A stretch of DNA of 64,000 nt. Origin: Streptomyces sp. NBC_01476 (GTDB lineage Bacteria; Actinomycetota; Actinomycetes; Streptomycetales; Streptomycetaceae). A model generated the notes under the pieces. It was not told the origin of the DNA. It did not search any database and worked only from the letters and a program-made list of their open reading frames with translations. Of the stretch, positions 16,868 to 24,824 are shown piece after piece. Numbering within the stretch: position 1 is the first letter of the stretch; the number at the start of each line of letters is the position of its first letter. A program made the translations under genes and the position numbers. The stretch is taken from assembly GCF_036227265.1 (NCBI RefSeq), contig NZ_CP109446.1:3915001-3979000 (forward strand), given 5' to 3'.

Positions 16868-18162
16868 CCCCGCACCGAGGCACCCCGGCACCCCCACCGC
16901 CCGCAACCGCGTCCGCAGCACCCCCCGCCGCACTGCCCGAGCCACGCCCCCCGGAAAACCACCACACCCCGCCCCCCGCCCCCGATCCCGGCCCCAACGC
17001 CGGTCCCGCCGCGCAGCGCCCGCTCCGGGTGACCTTCTGCCGGGACGCCGGCGAATTCGCGGCGCTCGCCCCCGCGTGGGAAACGCTTCACCGCGACTGC
17101 CCGCCCGCGACCCCCTTCCAGTCGCACGCCTGGCTCCACTCGTGGTGGCTGTCGTACGGCGTGCCGGGCAGGCTGCGGCTCGTACTGGTCTGGCGGGGCG
17201 GGGAGTTGGCCGCCGCTGCGCCGCTGATGCGCGCGTACCGGCCGTATCCCGTGCTGACCGGGCTCGGCGGGGCGGTCACCGACTACGGAGATGTGCTGGT
17301 GGACGCGAGGGCGGACGCCGACGGCGCGGTGAGCGCGGCGCTGGCCGCCGGGGTGCGGACCGCAGCGCGCGGGTCCGTGGTCGAGCTGCGGGAGGTACGG
17401 GCGGGCGCCGCGGCCGAGGCGCTGTACGCGCGGTGGCGCGGCCCGAAGCGGCAGCTCACCGACTCCACGTGCCTGGAGCTGCCCGGCCTGCCGATGGAAG
17501 GACTGATCGCCCGGGTCGGAAGTTCGCGCGGCCAGCGGATCCGCTCCACGCTGCGGAAGCTGGACGCCGCCGGGATCACCGAACGCGATGTGCCGCCCGC
17601 CGAGGTGCCCTCCGCGGTGGCGAACCTGGTGCGGCTGCACCTGCTCCAATGGCAGGGCCGCGGGGTGAACCCCGAGCACGAACGGCCGCGGTTCGCCGCC
17701 CACCTGACCCGGGCGATGACCCGGATGGTGGCCTCCGGCGACGCGGTGGTCACCGAATTCCGGCTGGCCGGCGAGGTGGTCGCCGCCAATCTGACCGTGC
17801 TCTCCCCCACGCTGGCCGGCGGTTACCTCTACGGCGCCCACCCGCGCCTGCGCGGCACCAAAGTGGACCTCAACACGCTGCTGACCCGGCACGGCGTACG
17901 GCACACGGCCGGTGCCGGCCGCACCACGCTGAGCCTGCTGCGCGGCGCGGAACCGTACAAGTTCCACTGGCGCCCCGAACACGTGGCCAACCGGCGGCTG
18001 CTGCTGTCGGGCGCCCCGACGGCCCCGCTGCTGCTGCTCCGCTACGGCCCGGCCCGGGTCAGGGCGGCGGCGGCCGGCTGCCCGCGGCTGCGGGCCTGGC
18101 GCGACCGCCTCGCGTCCCTGCGCCGCCCCGGCCGGGAGACCCGGCACCGAGGCGGCGGATAA
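16864..18162 (+). CDS. GNAT/FemAB-like acyltransferase (Acetyltransf_6)
   Basis: 432-residue cytosolic protein. After about 55 low-complexity residues it has a BcsL/CelD-type N-terminal part (FQSHAWLHSWWLSYG) and a C-terminal GNAT-like half with VVTEFRLAGEVVAANLTVLS and LNTLLTRHGVRH, ending at the family's typical EPYKFHW block. Such proteins accompany cellulose and exopolysaccharide loci and are thought to acylate or aminoacylate sugars. The GTG at 16864 overlaps the preceding stop, making this the last gene of the eight-gene EPS operon. Confidence 0.82.
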   Translation: MTPHRGTPAPPPPATASAAPPAALPEPRPPENHHTPPPAPDPGPNAGPAAQRPLRVTFCRDAGEFAALAPAWETLHRDCPPATPFQSHAWLHSWWLSYGVPGRLRLVLVWRGGELAAAAPLMRAYRPYPVLTGLGGAVTDYGDVLVDARADADGAVSAALAAGVRTAARGSVVELREVRAGAAAEALYARWRGPKRQLTDSTCLELPGLPMEGLIARVGSSRGQRIRSTLRKLDAAGITERDVPPAEVPSAVANLVRLHLLQWQGRGVNPEHERPRFAAHLTRAMTRMVASGDAVVTEFRLAGEVVAANLTVLSPTLAGGYLYGAHPRLRGTKVDLNTLLTRHGVRHTAGAGRTTLSLLRGAEPYKFHWRPEHVANRRLLLSGAPTAPLLLLRYGPARVRAAAAGCPRLRAWRDRLASLRRPGRETRHRGGG

Positions 18163-18223
18163 GCCGTGCCGCGGAAGTCACGGCCCAGCCGCCGGGCGGA
18201 CGGCGCCGCTTCCGCGACCCGGC

Positions 18224-19666
18224 CTAGTTCTCCGCTGCGGTCCCAGCAGAGGTCCCAGCAGAGGTCCCAGCAGAGGTCCCCGCAGGGGTCGCGGCGGGTC
18301 TGGCGGCGGCCTTGGCCTCCTTCGGGGTGAGCTTGACGCAGACCTGGCCGCTCGCGTACTGCTGCTCCAGCTCCGCGGTGAGCGGCATCGGCACGCATGA
18401 CTCGACCGGTGAGGTGGGATCCGACCCGGACTGCTGCGGCACCCCGGGAACCGGGACGGTGGGCAGCCCGCCCGGCACCGGGATCCCGGTGGGCGTGCCG
18501 GTGGGGGCCGGCGTCACCGTGGGCGGGGCGGGCGTGGGGGTGACCGCCGGCGCGGGTGTGGCGGCGGGCCCCGAAGCGGGCGCCGCCTTGCGGCCGTAGA
18601 AGAGCGCGCGGTAGATCTGCGCGGACGCCGGGTTCTCCTTGCAGCTCCATACGCCGTGCGGGCAGTAGTCGGTGATCGTCTGGTAGACCGGTTTGTGCCC
18701 GGTGATCCAGCCGATCATCAGGGTCATGTACTCGGGGTTGTCGCCGTTGCGGAACAGCCCCCACTCCGGGTAAGAGATCGGCTTGCCGTGCTCGGCCGCG
18801 AAGTCCACCTGCGCCTGCAGCCCGTACGGCTCGGTCACCTGCTGAAAGAAGGTCTCGCCCGGCGGCTGGTCGTAGGAGTCCATGCCGATGATGTCGACGG
18901 TGCTGTCCCCGGGGTAGCACTCGGTCCAACCGATCGCGTCCTGACCGCGGTTGGGCGCGAAGTCGAAGCGGAAGTGCTGCCCGGGCACGGCCCGCATGGC
19001 GGTGACGATCCGGTTCCAGTACGTCTTCCAGCCGTCCGGGTCGGGCGCGCAGCGGTGGGTGTACGTGGTGCCGTTCATCTCCCAGCCGAGCACGATCACG
19101 GTGTCCGGGACGCCGAGTTCCACCAGCCGCTGGGCCAGCTTGGTGAAGTGGGCGTCGTAGGCGCCGCTCGCCCCGGCCTCGATCCGGCCGCGCACCTCCT
19201 CGTCCGAGAGGTGGTCCTCGTTGTTCTCCTGCATGGGCACGTTCAGCACGAAGAGCCGGTCCTGCTCGGCCTTCGCCCACTGCGCCCACGGTTCCAGCAG
19301 GCCGCTGCCGCCCTCGATGCCGTCCCAGTCCTCACCGGGCAGGTAGGTGTGGCCGACCCGCACGTCGGTACCGCCGAGCCACTGCGACATCTCGGCGAGG
19401 CTGCGGATCCCGTCCGGCCCCGAGTCGGTGAAGGCACCCATCGGCGGCAGGCCGCCTCCGGAGTGCGGCCCGCTCGGCAGCGAGCCGGCCGATCCCGTAC
19501 CGGCACCGGCGCCGGTCCCGGCGGCCTGCGGGGACGGCGCCGGTGCGGCAGCCGGCGACGAGGGGACCTCGTCGCCGATGGCGGATGTGGTGAGGCCGGA
19601 AAGGAGCAGCGCGGCCGCGACCACCCCGACGCCCGTTCTCGTCAACCACTGGCGTCGTTCCGCCAT
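18224..19666 (-). CDS. Secreted glycoside hydrolase family 26-like enzyme
   Basis: 480-residue exported hydrolase convergent to the EPS operon. Signal peptide about 1-31, a Pro/Ala/Gly linker to about 75, then a GH26-type barrel: acid/base glutamate E196 in VLGWEMNG and nucleophile E301 in ISYPEWG, the spacing expected of clan GH-A. Downstream are a Pro/Thr linker and a short Cys-containing tail ending in TSAG repeats. GH26 enzymes cut beta-mannans or related beta-glucans; here cleavage or trimming of the neighbouring exopolysaccharide is a reasonable inference. ATG at 19666 follows AAAGGAGAG. Confidence 0.83.
   Translation of the reverse strand: MAERRQWLTRTGVGVVAAALLLSGLTTSAIGDEVPSSPAAAPAPSPQAAGTGAGAGTGSAGSLPSGPHSGGGLPPMGAFTDSGPDGIRSLAEMSQWLGGTDVRVGHTYLPGEDWDGIEGGSGLLEPWAQWAKAEQDRLFVLNVPMQENNEDHLSDEEVRGRIEAGASGAYDAHFTKLAQRLVELGVPDTVIVLGWEMNGTTYTHRCAPDPDGWKTYWNRIVTAMRAVPGQHFRFDFAPNRGQDAIGWTECYPGDSTVDIIGMDSYDQPPGETFFQQVTEPYGLQAQVDFAAEHGKPISYPEWGLFRNGDNPEYMTLMIGWITGHKPVYQTITDYCPHGVWSCKENPASAQIYRALFYGRKAAPASGPAATPAPAVTPTPAPPTVTPAPTGTPTGIPVPGGLPTVPVPGVPQQSGSDPTSPVESCVPMPLTAELEQQYASGQVCVKLTPKEAKAAARPAATPAGTSAGTSAGTSAGTAAEN
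18240..18287. repeat. 12-bp tandem repeat coding TSAG units
   Basis: Three exact copies of GTCCCAGCAGAG (18240-18275) plus a degenerate fourth to 18287. On the minus strand they encode the repeated tetrapeptide TSAG close to the C-terminus of the GH26 protein, so copy-number change would stay in frame. Confidence 0.85.
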
Positions 19667-20022
19667 GGTCTCTCCTTTGCTCCTGAGCGGCGGCGCGCTG
19701 TCACGCCCCCTGACGACCAGTCATAACGTAGGTCGAAATGATGCGCGCTCTGGTTACGCCGTCCGTGTGGCCGGCCGAAAAGGAGGCCGACGCGCCGAGC
19801 CAATTCCACCGCTAAAAGCATTTTCTGGCGGACCGTCAATAGCGGAACAAGCCGCCCGCTGCATCACTCGGGCGAATGAAATTCAGTGCATTCCCCACCA
19901 ATGATCCGCTGTGGCTCACCCCCGCGGCGGCATGATGTGCCGCGACACACAGCAGGTGATGCGCGGCATCCGGTCCGGTAAACGCCGGGCTGCGAACACG
20001 AACGGGTGAGAGGAGCCGGGCC
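19667..20022. other. Divergent spacer, GH26 gene / melC operon
   Basis: 356 bp containing both promoters and no supportable gene. The segment 19815-19910 is relatively AT-rich for this genome. I see no copper-operator or other motif I can name with confidence. Confidence 0.5.
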
Positions 20023-20469
20023 ATGGTGACACGCAGAAGAGTGCTGAGGACCGGCCTGACAACCGTGGCCGCGGTGGGCGGCACGGCCGCCGCACTGCGG
20101 CCGATGCTCACCGCCGGGGATCGGAGCGACACCCGGACCGCCGCGCTGACCGACGCGAAAGCCGCCGCCGCACCGCTGGAAGGACCGCGCGAAGGCGCCG
20201 AGGGCAGTGCCGCTCCGCTCTTCGACGAGGTCTACCGGGACCGCCGCATCCAGGGTTTCCCCTCCGACGCGGAAGCCGGTGTCGACCTCTACATCGACGG
20301 CCGGCCGCTGGAGCTGATGCGCCGCTACGACGGCAGCTGGATCAGCGTGGCGAACCACTTCCAGCCCTATACGACGCCGATCGCCACCGCCCGGGGCGCC
20401 GTCGACGTCATCGGACGGGCCGAGCTGTCCATGAACGGGATGTCCATGGACTCCGGCCACCACCACTGA
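20023..20469 (+). CDS. melC1: Tyrosinase co-factor/chaperone MelC1
   Basis: 148-residue helper that binds apo-tyrosinase, delivers copper and carries it through the Tat pathway. The N-terminus TRRRVLRTGLTTVAAVGGTAAAL is a twin-arginine signal; the conserved body is DEVYRDRRIQGFP, VDLYIDGRPLELMRR and WISVANHFQPYTTPIATARGAVD. The C-terminus MNGMSMDSGHHH is His/Met-rich, consistent with copper handling. ATG at 20023 follows AGAGGAG. It is 22 bp upstream of the tyrosinase gene, the standard melC operon arrangement. Confidence 0.95.
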   Translation: MVTRRRVLRTGLTTVAAVGGTAAALRPMLTAGDRSDTRTAALTDAKAAAAPLEGPREGAEGSAAPLFDEVYRDRRIQGFPSDAEAGVDLYIDGRPLELMRRYDGSWISVANHFQPYTTPIATARGAVDVIGRAELSMNGMSMDSGHHH

Positions 20470-20491
20470 CGACCGCTGAGGGGCCGCACCC

Positions 20492-21361
20492 GTGTACACC
20501 CGCATCAATCAGCGCAACCTCACCAGCCTGCAGCGCAGCCGCTTCGTCCGGGCCGTCCTGGAGATCAAGCGGAGGGGCGCATACGAGAAGTACGTCTCGC
20601 TGCACAGCAAGTACTTCGCGGCGGACGGCGAGAGCGGCCTGCGGGTGGCGCACATGGCGCCCACCTTCTTCCCCTGGCACCGGCAGTTCCTGCTCACCTT
20701 CGAACGCGAACTGCGCACGGTCGACCCGGGCGTCACCATTCCCTACTGGGACTGGACCACCGACAGTTCCGCCTCGTCCTCGCTGTGGGACGACGACTTC
20801 ATGGGCGGCAACGGGCGGACCAGTGACGGCCAGGTGATGACCGGCCCGTTCGCGTACCGGTACGGCGCCTGGCCGATCACCTACGGCGTCACCGAGGAGC
20901 GGTACCTCACCCGGAACATGGGCCGCCCGGACCGGCCGATCAGGCTGCCCACCAAGGCGGAGCTGGACGACGCGCTGACGATGGCGGTGTACGACACCTC
21001 GCCGTGGAACTCCGCGCCGAGCACCAAGGGCTTCCGCAACAAGATCGAGGGCTGGACCGTCAGCGACACCCAGGGCGGCTATCTGCACAACCGGGTGCAC
21101 CAGTGGGTGGGCGGGCACATGATCGGGGCCTCCTCGCCGAACGACCCGGTGTTCTGGCTGCACCACGCCTTCATCGACCTGATCTGGGTGCGCTGGCAGC
21201 GGCTGCACCCGAAGTCGTCGTACCTGCCGAGCAAGCCGCTCGCCTCGAAGGACCCGCAGCACGGCCGGGTGATCAGCACCGAGGACACGATGCCGCCCTT
21301 CGGGGTGCGGCCGTCGGCGGTCTTCGACCACCGGAAGTACTACACGTACGAGGAGAACTGA
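20492..21361 (+). CDS. melC2: Tyrosinase MelC2
   Basis: 289-residue type-3 copper monooxygenase that hydroxylates monophenols and oxidises catechols to quinones, leading to melanin. All six copper ligands are found: His38, His54 and His63 (FFPWH) for CuA; His199 and His203 (LHNRVH) and His225 (FWLHH) for CuB. It has no signal of its own and relies on MelC1 for export. The GTG at 20492 is used, 22 bp after melC1. The sequence between about 125 and 180 is somewhat longer than in the S. antibioticus enzyme as I recall it, so it may belong to a second tyrosinase subgroup. Confidence 0.95.
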   Translation: MYTRINQRNLTSLQRSRFVRAVLEIKRRGAYEKYVSLHSKYFAADGESGLRVAHMAPTFFPWHRQFLLTFERELRTVDPGVTIPYWDWTTDSSASSSLWDDDFMGGNGRTSDGQVMTGPFAYRYGAWPITYGVTEERYLTRNMGRPDRPIRLPTKAELDDALTMAVYDTSPWNSAPSTKGFRNKIEGWTVSDTQGGYLHNRVHQWVGGHMIGASSPNDPVFWLHHAFIDLIWVRWQRLHPKSSYLPSKPLASKDPQHGRVISTEDTMPPFGVRPSAVFDHRKYYTYEEN

Positions 21362-21433
21362 CCGCGGGCCGCACCTCTCGCCTGTCCGCCCGCCTGCCCG
21401 CCTGCCCGCCCGACTGCCCGCCGGCACAAAAGA

Positions 21434-21471
21434 AGCGGCCCCCGCGTCCCTGATGGGACGGGAGGGCCGCT
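21434..21471. terminator. Bidirectional hairpin, melC2 / chaplin
   Basis: Nested stem: AGCGGCCC (21434-21441) with GGGCCGCT (21464-21471), and inner CGTCCC/GGGACG around a TGAT loop. It separates the convergent melC2 and short chaplin genes and can serve both. Confidence 0.75.
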
Positions 21472-21485
21472 CGCCAGGACCGGAC

Positions 21486-21752
21486 TTACCAGTCGCCGCC
21501 GACCTCGTGAGCGGAGACGTTCTCGCACGTGTTGCCGAACGCCGGGTTCAGCGCGCCGATGACGTCCACCGTGTTGCCACAGACGTTCACCGGAACGTGC
21601 ACGGGCACCTGGATGAGGTTGCCGGACAGCACACCCGGAGAACCGACGGCGGCACCCTGGGCGCCGGAGTCCGCCGAGGCCATACCAGCACCAGCGGCCA
21701 GAACGGCACCCGCGGCAGCGGTGACAGCCGCAGCCTTCGCGATACGCGACAT
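21486..21752 (-). CDS. Short chaplin
   Basis: 88-residue chaplin precursor: signal peptide about 1-27 (MSRIAKAAAVTAAAGAVLAAGAGMASA), then DSGAQGAAVGSPGVLSGNLIQVPVHVPVNVCGNTVDVIGALNPAFGNTC with both cysteines. The tail ENVSAHEVGGDW is longer and more acidic than in the chaplin at 6535-6783. ATG at 21752 is preceded by GGGAG. Third chaplin in the window, convergent to melC2. Confidence 0.95.
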   Translation of the reverse strand: MSRIAKAAAVTAAAGAVLAAGAGMASADSGAQGAAVGSPGVLSGNLIQVPVHVPVNVCGNTVDVIGALNPAFGNTCENVSAHEVGGDW

Positions 21753-21904
21753 CAAGATCTCCCTGAGATGAAAACCAGCCGCAAGGACCTGCGGCTTTTG
21801 ACGCTCTGCGCAACGGGGCGGGATCACGAATAGTCACGCAAGTTGGGCTGAACCGGTGACTTCGCGCAAGAATAAGCCGATCGAGTGAAAGAAGGAGAAA
21901 CCCT

Positions 21905-22462
21905 ATGCGGAAGATCATCCTCTTCATGTCGATGTCTCTTGACGGCTTCATCGAGGGACCCGGCGGCGACATCGACTGGCACCAGGTCGACGAGGAGCTG
22001 CATCAGCACTTCAACGACCAGCTCGCCGCGGCCGGCGCCTTTCTCAGCGGGCGGGTGACGTATCAGCTGATGGCCGATTTCTGGCCGACGGCGGACGCCG
22101 ACCCGGCGAGTACCCCGGAAATGGCGGAGTTCGCCGGGATCTGGCGGGAGAAGCCGAAGATCGTCTACTCCAGGACGCTGCGGGAGGCCGGCTGGAACAC
22201 CACCGTGGTGCCGGAGGTGGACCCCGCCCAGGTACGGGCGCTCACGGCGGAGCCGGGCGGCGACCTGACGCTCGGCGGGGCGGAACTGAGCGCCGAGTTC
22301 CTGCGGCACGACCTGGTCGACACGTTCCGTATCTATGTCCACCCGGTGCTGGTCGGCGGCGGCAAGCGGCTCTTCCCGGCCGCGGACGCGGTCCGCAAGC
22401 TGCGGCTCGCCGAGTCACGGACCTTCGGCAACGGGGTGGTACTGCTGCGGTACGAGCGCTGA
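21905..22462 (+). CDS. Dihydrofolate reductase-like (RibD C-terminal domain) protein
   Basis: 185-residue single-domain reductase of the RibD_C/DHFR-like family. MRKIILFMSMSLDGFIEGPGGDIDW is the classic N-terminus; AGAFLSGRVTYQLMADFWP and DLTLGGAELSAEF are NAD(P)H-site regions, and FRIYVHPVLVGGGKRLFP is the family's C-terminal signature. Substrate is unknown; these stand-alone versions are generally not folate enzymes. ATG at 21905 follows GAAGGAG. It diverges from the short chaplin gene. Confidence 0.85.
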   Translation: MRKIILFMSMSLDGFIEGPGGDIDWHQVDEELHQHFNDQLAAAGAFLSGRVTYQLMADFWPTADADPASTPEMAEFAGIWREKPKIVYSRTLREAGWNTTVVPEVDPAQVRALTAEPGGDLTLGGAELSAEFLRHDLVDTFRIYVHPVLVGGGKRLFPAADAVRKLRLAESRTFGNGVVLLRYER

Positions 22463-23065
22463 TCCGGCCCCGTCCCCAGGGCCGGACCAGTGCGAGGCCC
22501 CCGGACCCGTCCGCTGGTGGGCGGCCGGGGCCGGAAGCCGGTCCGGTACGCCGGCGGTCAGCGATTCACGCGGAGGGCACGGCGGGCACAGCGGGGGCGG
22601 TCGGGGCGGCCGGAAGAGCCGGGGCGGGCGGCGCGGCCGGCTTGGCTGCGAGCGCCAAGTGCCGTGTGCCGGTGGTGGGTGCCGGCGGAAGCGGACGGGG
22701 CACCGAGCACGCCGCCGGTGGGAGTGGCGGCGAGCGCCGGGGAGACGACCACGCCGGTGATCCGGTGAGTGAACATGCGGGTGATTCCCTTCGGGGGTCG
22801 GCACCTACCTCGACCACCGTGAAAAGCCGCACGCCCTCGCGCAACCGAAGCGCCCCCGGCCCGCCGCGGACGGACCCGGCCCGGGCCCGCAAGTCCGGTG
22901 TACGGATTCGGTGTTCACCGTCCGGCGGGCCGCGTCCGGCAACTGGGCCGTTGGGGTGCGTCCCGACGGCGGGAGCGCCACGAACGGGGGAATCCGGCGC
23001 GCCCCGTCGCCCGCGGAGGTGACATCCGCCGCTGCCGGGGACGGCCGGCGGTTAGGGTCCCGCCC
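22463..23065. other. Intergenic region with a possible relic gene
   Basis: About 600 bp. The first 100 bp contain GC-rich dyads that may terminate the reductase gene; 22566-22776 (minus) is a possible frameshifted exported-protein gene described separately; the remainder up to the DUF5949-type gene shows no convincing coding or RNA signal. Confidence 0.5.
22566..22776 (-). pseudogene. Possible frameshifted small exported protein
   Basis: From ATG at 22776 (GAAGGGA upstream) the frame reads MFTHRITGVVVSPALAATP and GGVLGAPSASA, which looks like a signal peptide with cleavage after ASA. The reading frame then turns into Arg/His-rich nonsense-like sequence, while another frame continues smoothly as TTGTRHLALAAKPAAPPAP and a Pro/Ala repeat to a stop at 22566. 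A single-base indel near 22680 would join the halves into an approximately 70-residue protein resembling the Pro/Ala-rich exported protein at 5011-5487. Alternatively it is simply non-coding GC-rich DNA. Confidence 0.35.
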
Positions 23066-23572
23066 ATGAGCCAGACCAACACCGCTGCGTCCGCGTCCTC
23101 CCTGCAGCGCCGCCTGGGCACCCTCGTGGTGATCCCGTGGGCCGGCGAGTACGCCGCGGACGGCGCGGACATGCCGTTCCTGATGGCTTATTCGCTCGGC
23201 GACGGGTCGGACGGCCCGGCGGCGTCCGAGGCCGCGGTGCTGGCCGCCGCCCGGGAGATCGGCCTGCCGGTCGGCGGCGAGATCTTCGATGTGTCGCACG
23301 CCCCGAAGACGGGGATCTCGGTGCTCGTCGAGGGTGGCAGGGCGGTGCTCAGCATGCCGTACCTCTACGCGGCCTGCCCGGTGCCCGACCAGTGGTCGGC
23401 CGCGGCCCGCGCCCGCAAGGCGGTGTACGTGATCTTCGCCAGCCGCCCCTGGCCGGAGGCGGCACCGGGCGTCGACGTCGACGTCGAGACGCTGCGGGAC
23501 TTCGCCGGCGACCCCGAAGTCCTGGGCACCGCAGCGCACTTCCTGGTGCCGGTGACCTCGGTGCGCGGCTGA
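23066..23572 (+). CDS. DUF5949-type conserved protein
   Basis: 168-residue soluble protein that I recognise as the Streptomyces DUF5949 family, of unknown function. Characteristic stretches are LGTLVVIPWAGEYAADGADMP, FLMAYSLGDGSDGP, VLVEGGRAVLSMPYLYAACP and VIFASRPWPEAAPG. No membrane segment, signal or catalytic motif can be seen. ATG at 23066 is the first in-frame start at the beginning of the conserved region. Single-gene unit ended by a hairpin with a T run. Confidence 0.75.
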   Translation: MSQTNTAASASSLQRRLGTLVVIPWAGEYAADGADMPFLMAYSLGDGSDGPAASEAAVLAAAREIGLPVGGEIFDVSHAPKTGISVLVEGGRAVLSMPYLYAACPVPDQWSAAARARKAVYVIFASRPWPEAAPGVDVDVETLRDFAGDPEVLGTAAHFLVPVTSVRG

Positions 23573-23591
23573 GTCCCGGACGGAAGACCGG

Positions 23592-23623
23592 AAGGGGGGC
23601 GCCCCGATGGGGACACCCCCCTT
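23592..23623 (+). terminator. Terminator after DUF5949-type gene
   Basis: Stem AAGGGGGG (23592-23599) with CCCCCCTT (23616-23623) followed by TTCCTT, 20 bp past the stop codon. Confidence 0.7.
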
Positions 23624-23685
23624 TCCTTGCCCCCGGCCGCTGTTGCCCGGCCGTGACAACGGACTGACGGCGTAAGGACGTTCGC

Positions 23686-23691
23686 TTGACA
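23686..23691 (+). promoter_or_regulatory. Possible -35 element of lipoprotein gene
   Basis: A perfect TTGACA occurs 69 bp upstream of the lipoprotein start. The segment 17-18 bp further on (CTCGCAGT) is a poor -10 match, so this is only a candidate. Confidence 0.3.
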
Positions 23692-23754
23692 CGCTGATTC
23701 CGCCACCGCTCGCAGTGCGGAGAGACGCTGTCAACGTTCCTGGGGGGAACCGCC

Positions 23755-24795
23755 ATGCCTGTCGCCCGAAGCCGTCGCCGTACCGCCGCCGCCATCACCC
23801 TGGCGGCGAGCCTGACCGCCGGCGCCACGCTGCTGCTCTCCGCCTGCGGCCCCGACTCCCGCCCCGACTACGGCAAGGCGACCCACACCCCGCCGGCCCC
23901 CGGCGGCAGCACCCCGCCGCCCACCACCGCCGGCGCCGACCCGGCCGCTTCGAAGGCCCCGCTGCTCAACGGCACCGCGCACAACGGCCTGACCATCAGC
24001 GACGGCACCCGTTACGTGGTGATGAACGGCACCCGGGTCGACTTCGGCACCGCCGTCCGCGACCTCGCCTGGTCGCCCGACGGCAAGAAGGCCGCCTTCG
24101 TGGACGGCGACGGCGATCTCGCGGTGGCCGCCGCCGACGGCAGCGGCCGCAGGGTCGTCGCGAAGAACCCGGGCAGCCAGAACTGGTCGCACCCGACCTG
24201 GCAGGTGCGCACCTACGACCCGTCGTACGGCGTACCGGCCGCGGACAACCTCCAGTTCGCGGTGCGTACGGCGGCCGGCGTCTCCCGGCTCTACACCGTC
24301 CCGGCCACCGGCGAGAACGCCACCCCGAAGGTGCTCGGGCTGAACGGCGAGCCGGGCGGCGACGAAAAGCCGCTCCCGCAGACCGGCAACCTGTGGCCCA
24401 ACGGCGGTGGCACGCAGGGCGGTTCGGTGTACGCCAACTCCGCCGACGGCCACGTCTACGTCCGCGACGACAACCTGCGGCAGCAGGGCTACCAGGTCGC
24501 CCCCGGCTCCGAGCCGGCCTTCGACCCGAGCGGGGACGAGGGGGTCGTCTTTGTCCGGTCGGTGGCCGGCCACGACCACCTGTTCCTCGACAGGTCCGAC
24601 GGCAACGGCCATCTGGTGGAGAAGGACCTCACGCCCGGTGCCACCACCGACTACACCGAGCCTGCCTTCTCGCCCGGCGGCACGGTGATCGCCGCCCGGA
24701 CGCCCGACGGCATCGTGACGCTGCCGGCCGACGGCTCGCACGCCCCGGTCGTGGTCTCGGACTACCGCGGCCTGCCGGCCTTCCGCGCGTCCTGA
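23755..24795 (+). CDS. Lipoprotein with beta-propeller (TolB/PD40-like) repeats
   Basis: 346-residue predicted lipoprotein. Signal sequence ends in the lipobox LLSAC (Cys about 31), followed by a Pro/Thr linker and a propeller-like domain with recurring blade motifs such as VRDLAWSPDGKKAAFVDGDGDL, GSEPAFDPSGDEGVVFVRS and YTEPAFSPGGTVIAARTPDG. The fold suggests binding to a protein or glycan at the outer membrane-face; no catalytic residues are evident. ATG at 23755 follows GGGGGGAA. Monocistronic and convergent to the next gene. Confidence 0.8.
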   Translation: MPVARSRRRTAAAITLAASLTAGATLLLSACGPDSRPDYGKATHTPPAPGGSTPPPTTAGADPAASKAPLLNGTAHNGLTISDGTRYVVMNGTRVDFGTAVRDLAWSPDGKKAAFVDGDGDLAVAAADGSGRRVVAKNPGSQNWSHPTWQVRTYDPSYGVPAADNLQFAVRTAAGVSRLYTVPATGENATPKVLGLNGEPGGDEKPLPQTGNLWPNGGGTQGGSVYANSADGHVYVRDDNLRQQGYQVAPGSEPAFDPSGDEGVVFVRSVAGHDHLFLDRSDGNGHLVEKDLTPGATTDYTEPAFSPGGTVIAARTPDGIVTLPADGSHAPVVVSDYRGLPAFRAS

Positions 24796-24824
24796 CGCAG
24801 CGTCAGAAACGTCGGAGGGTGGCG

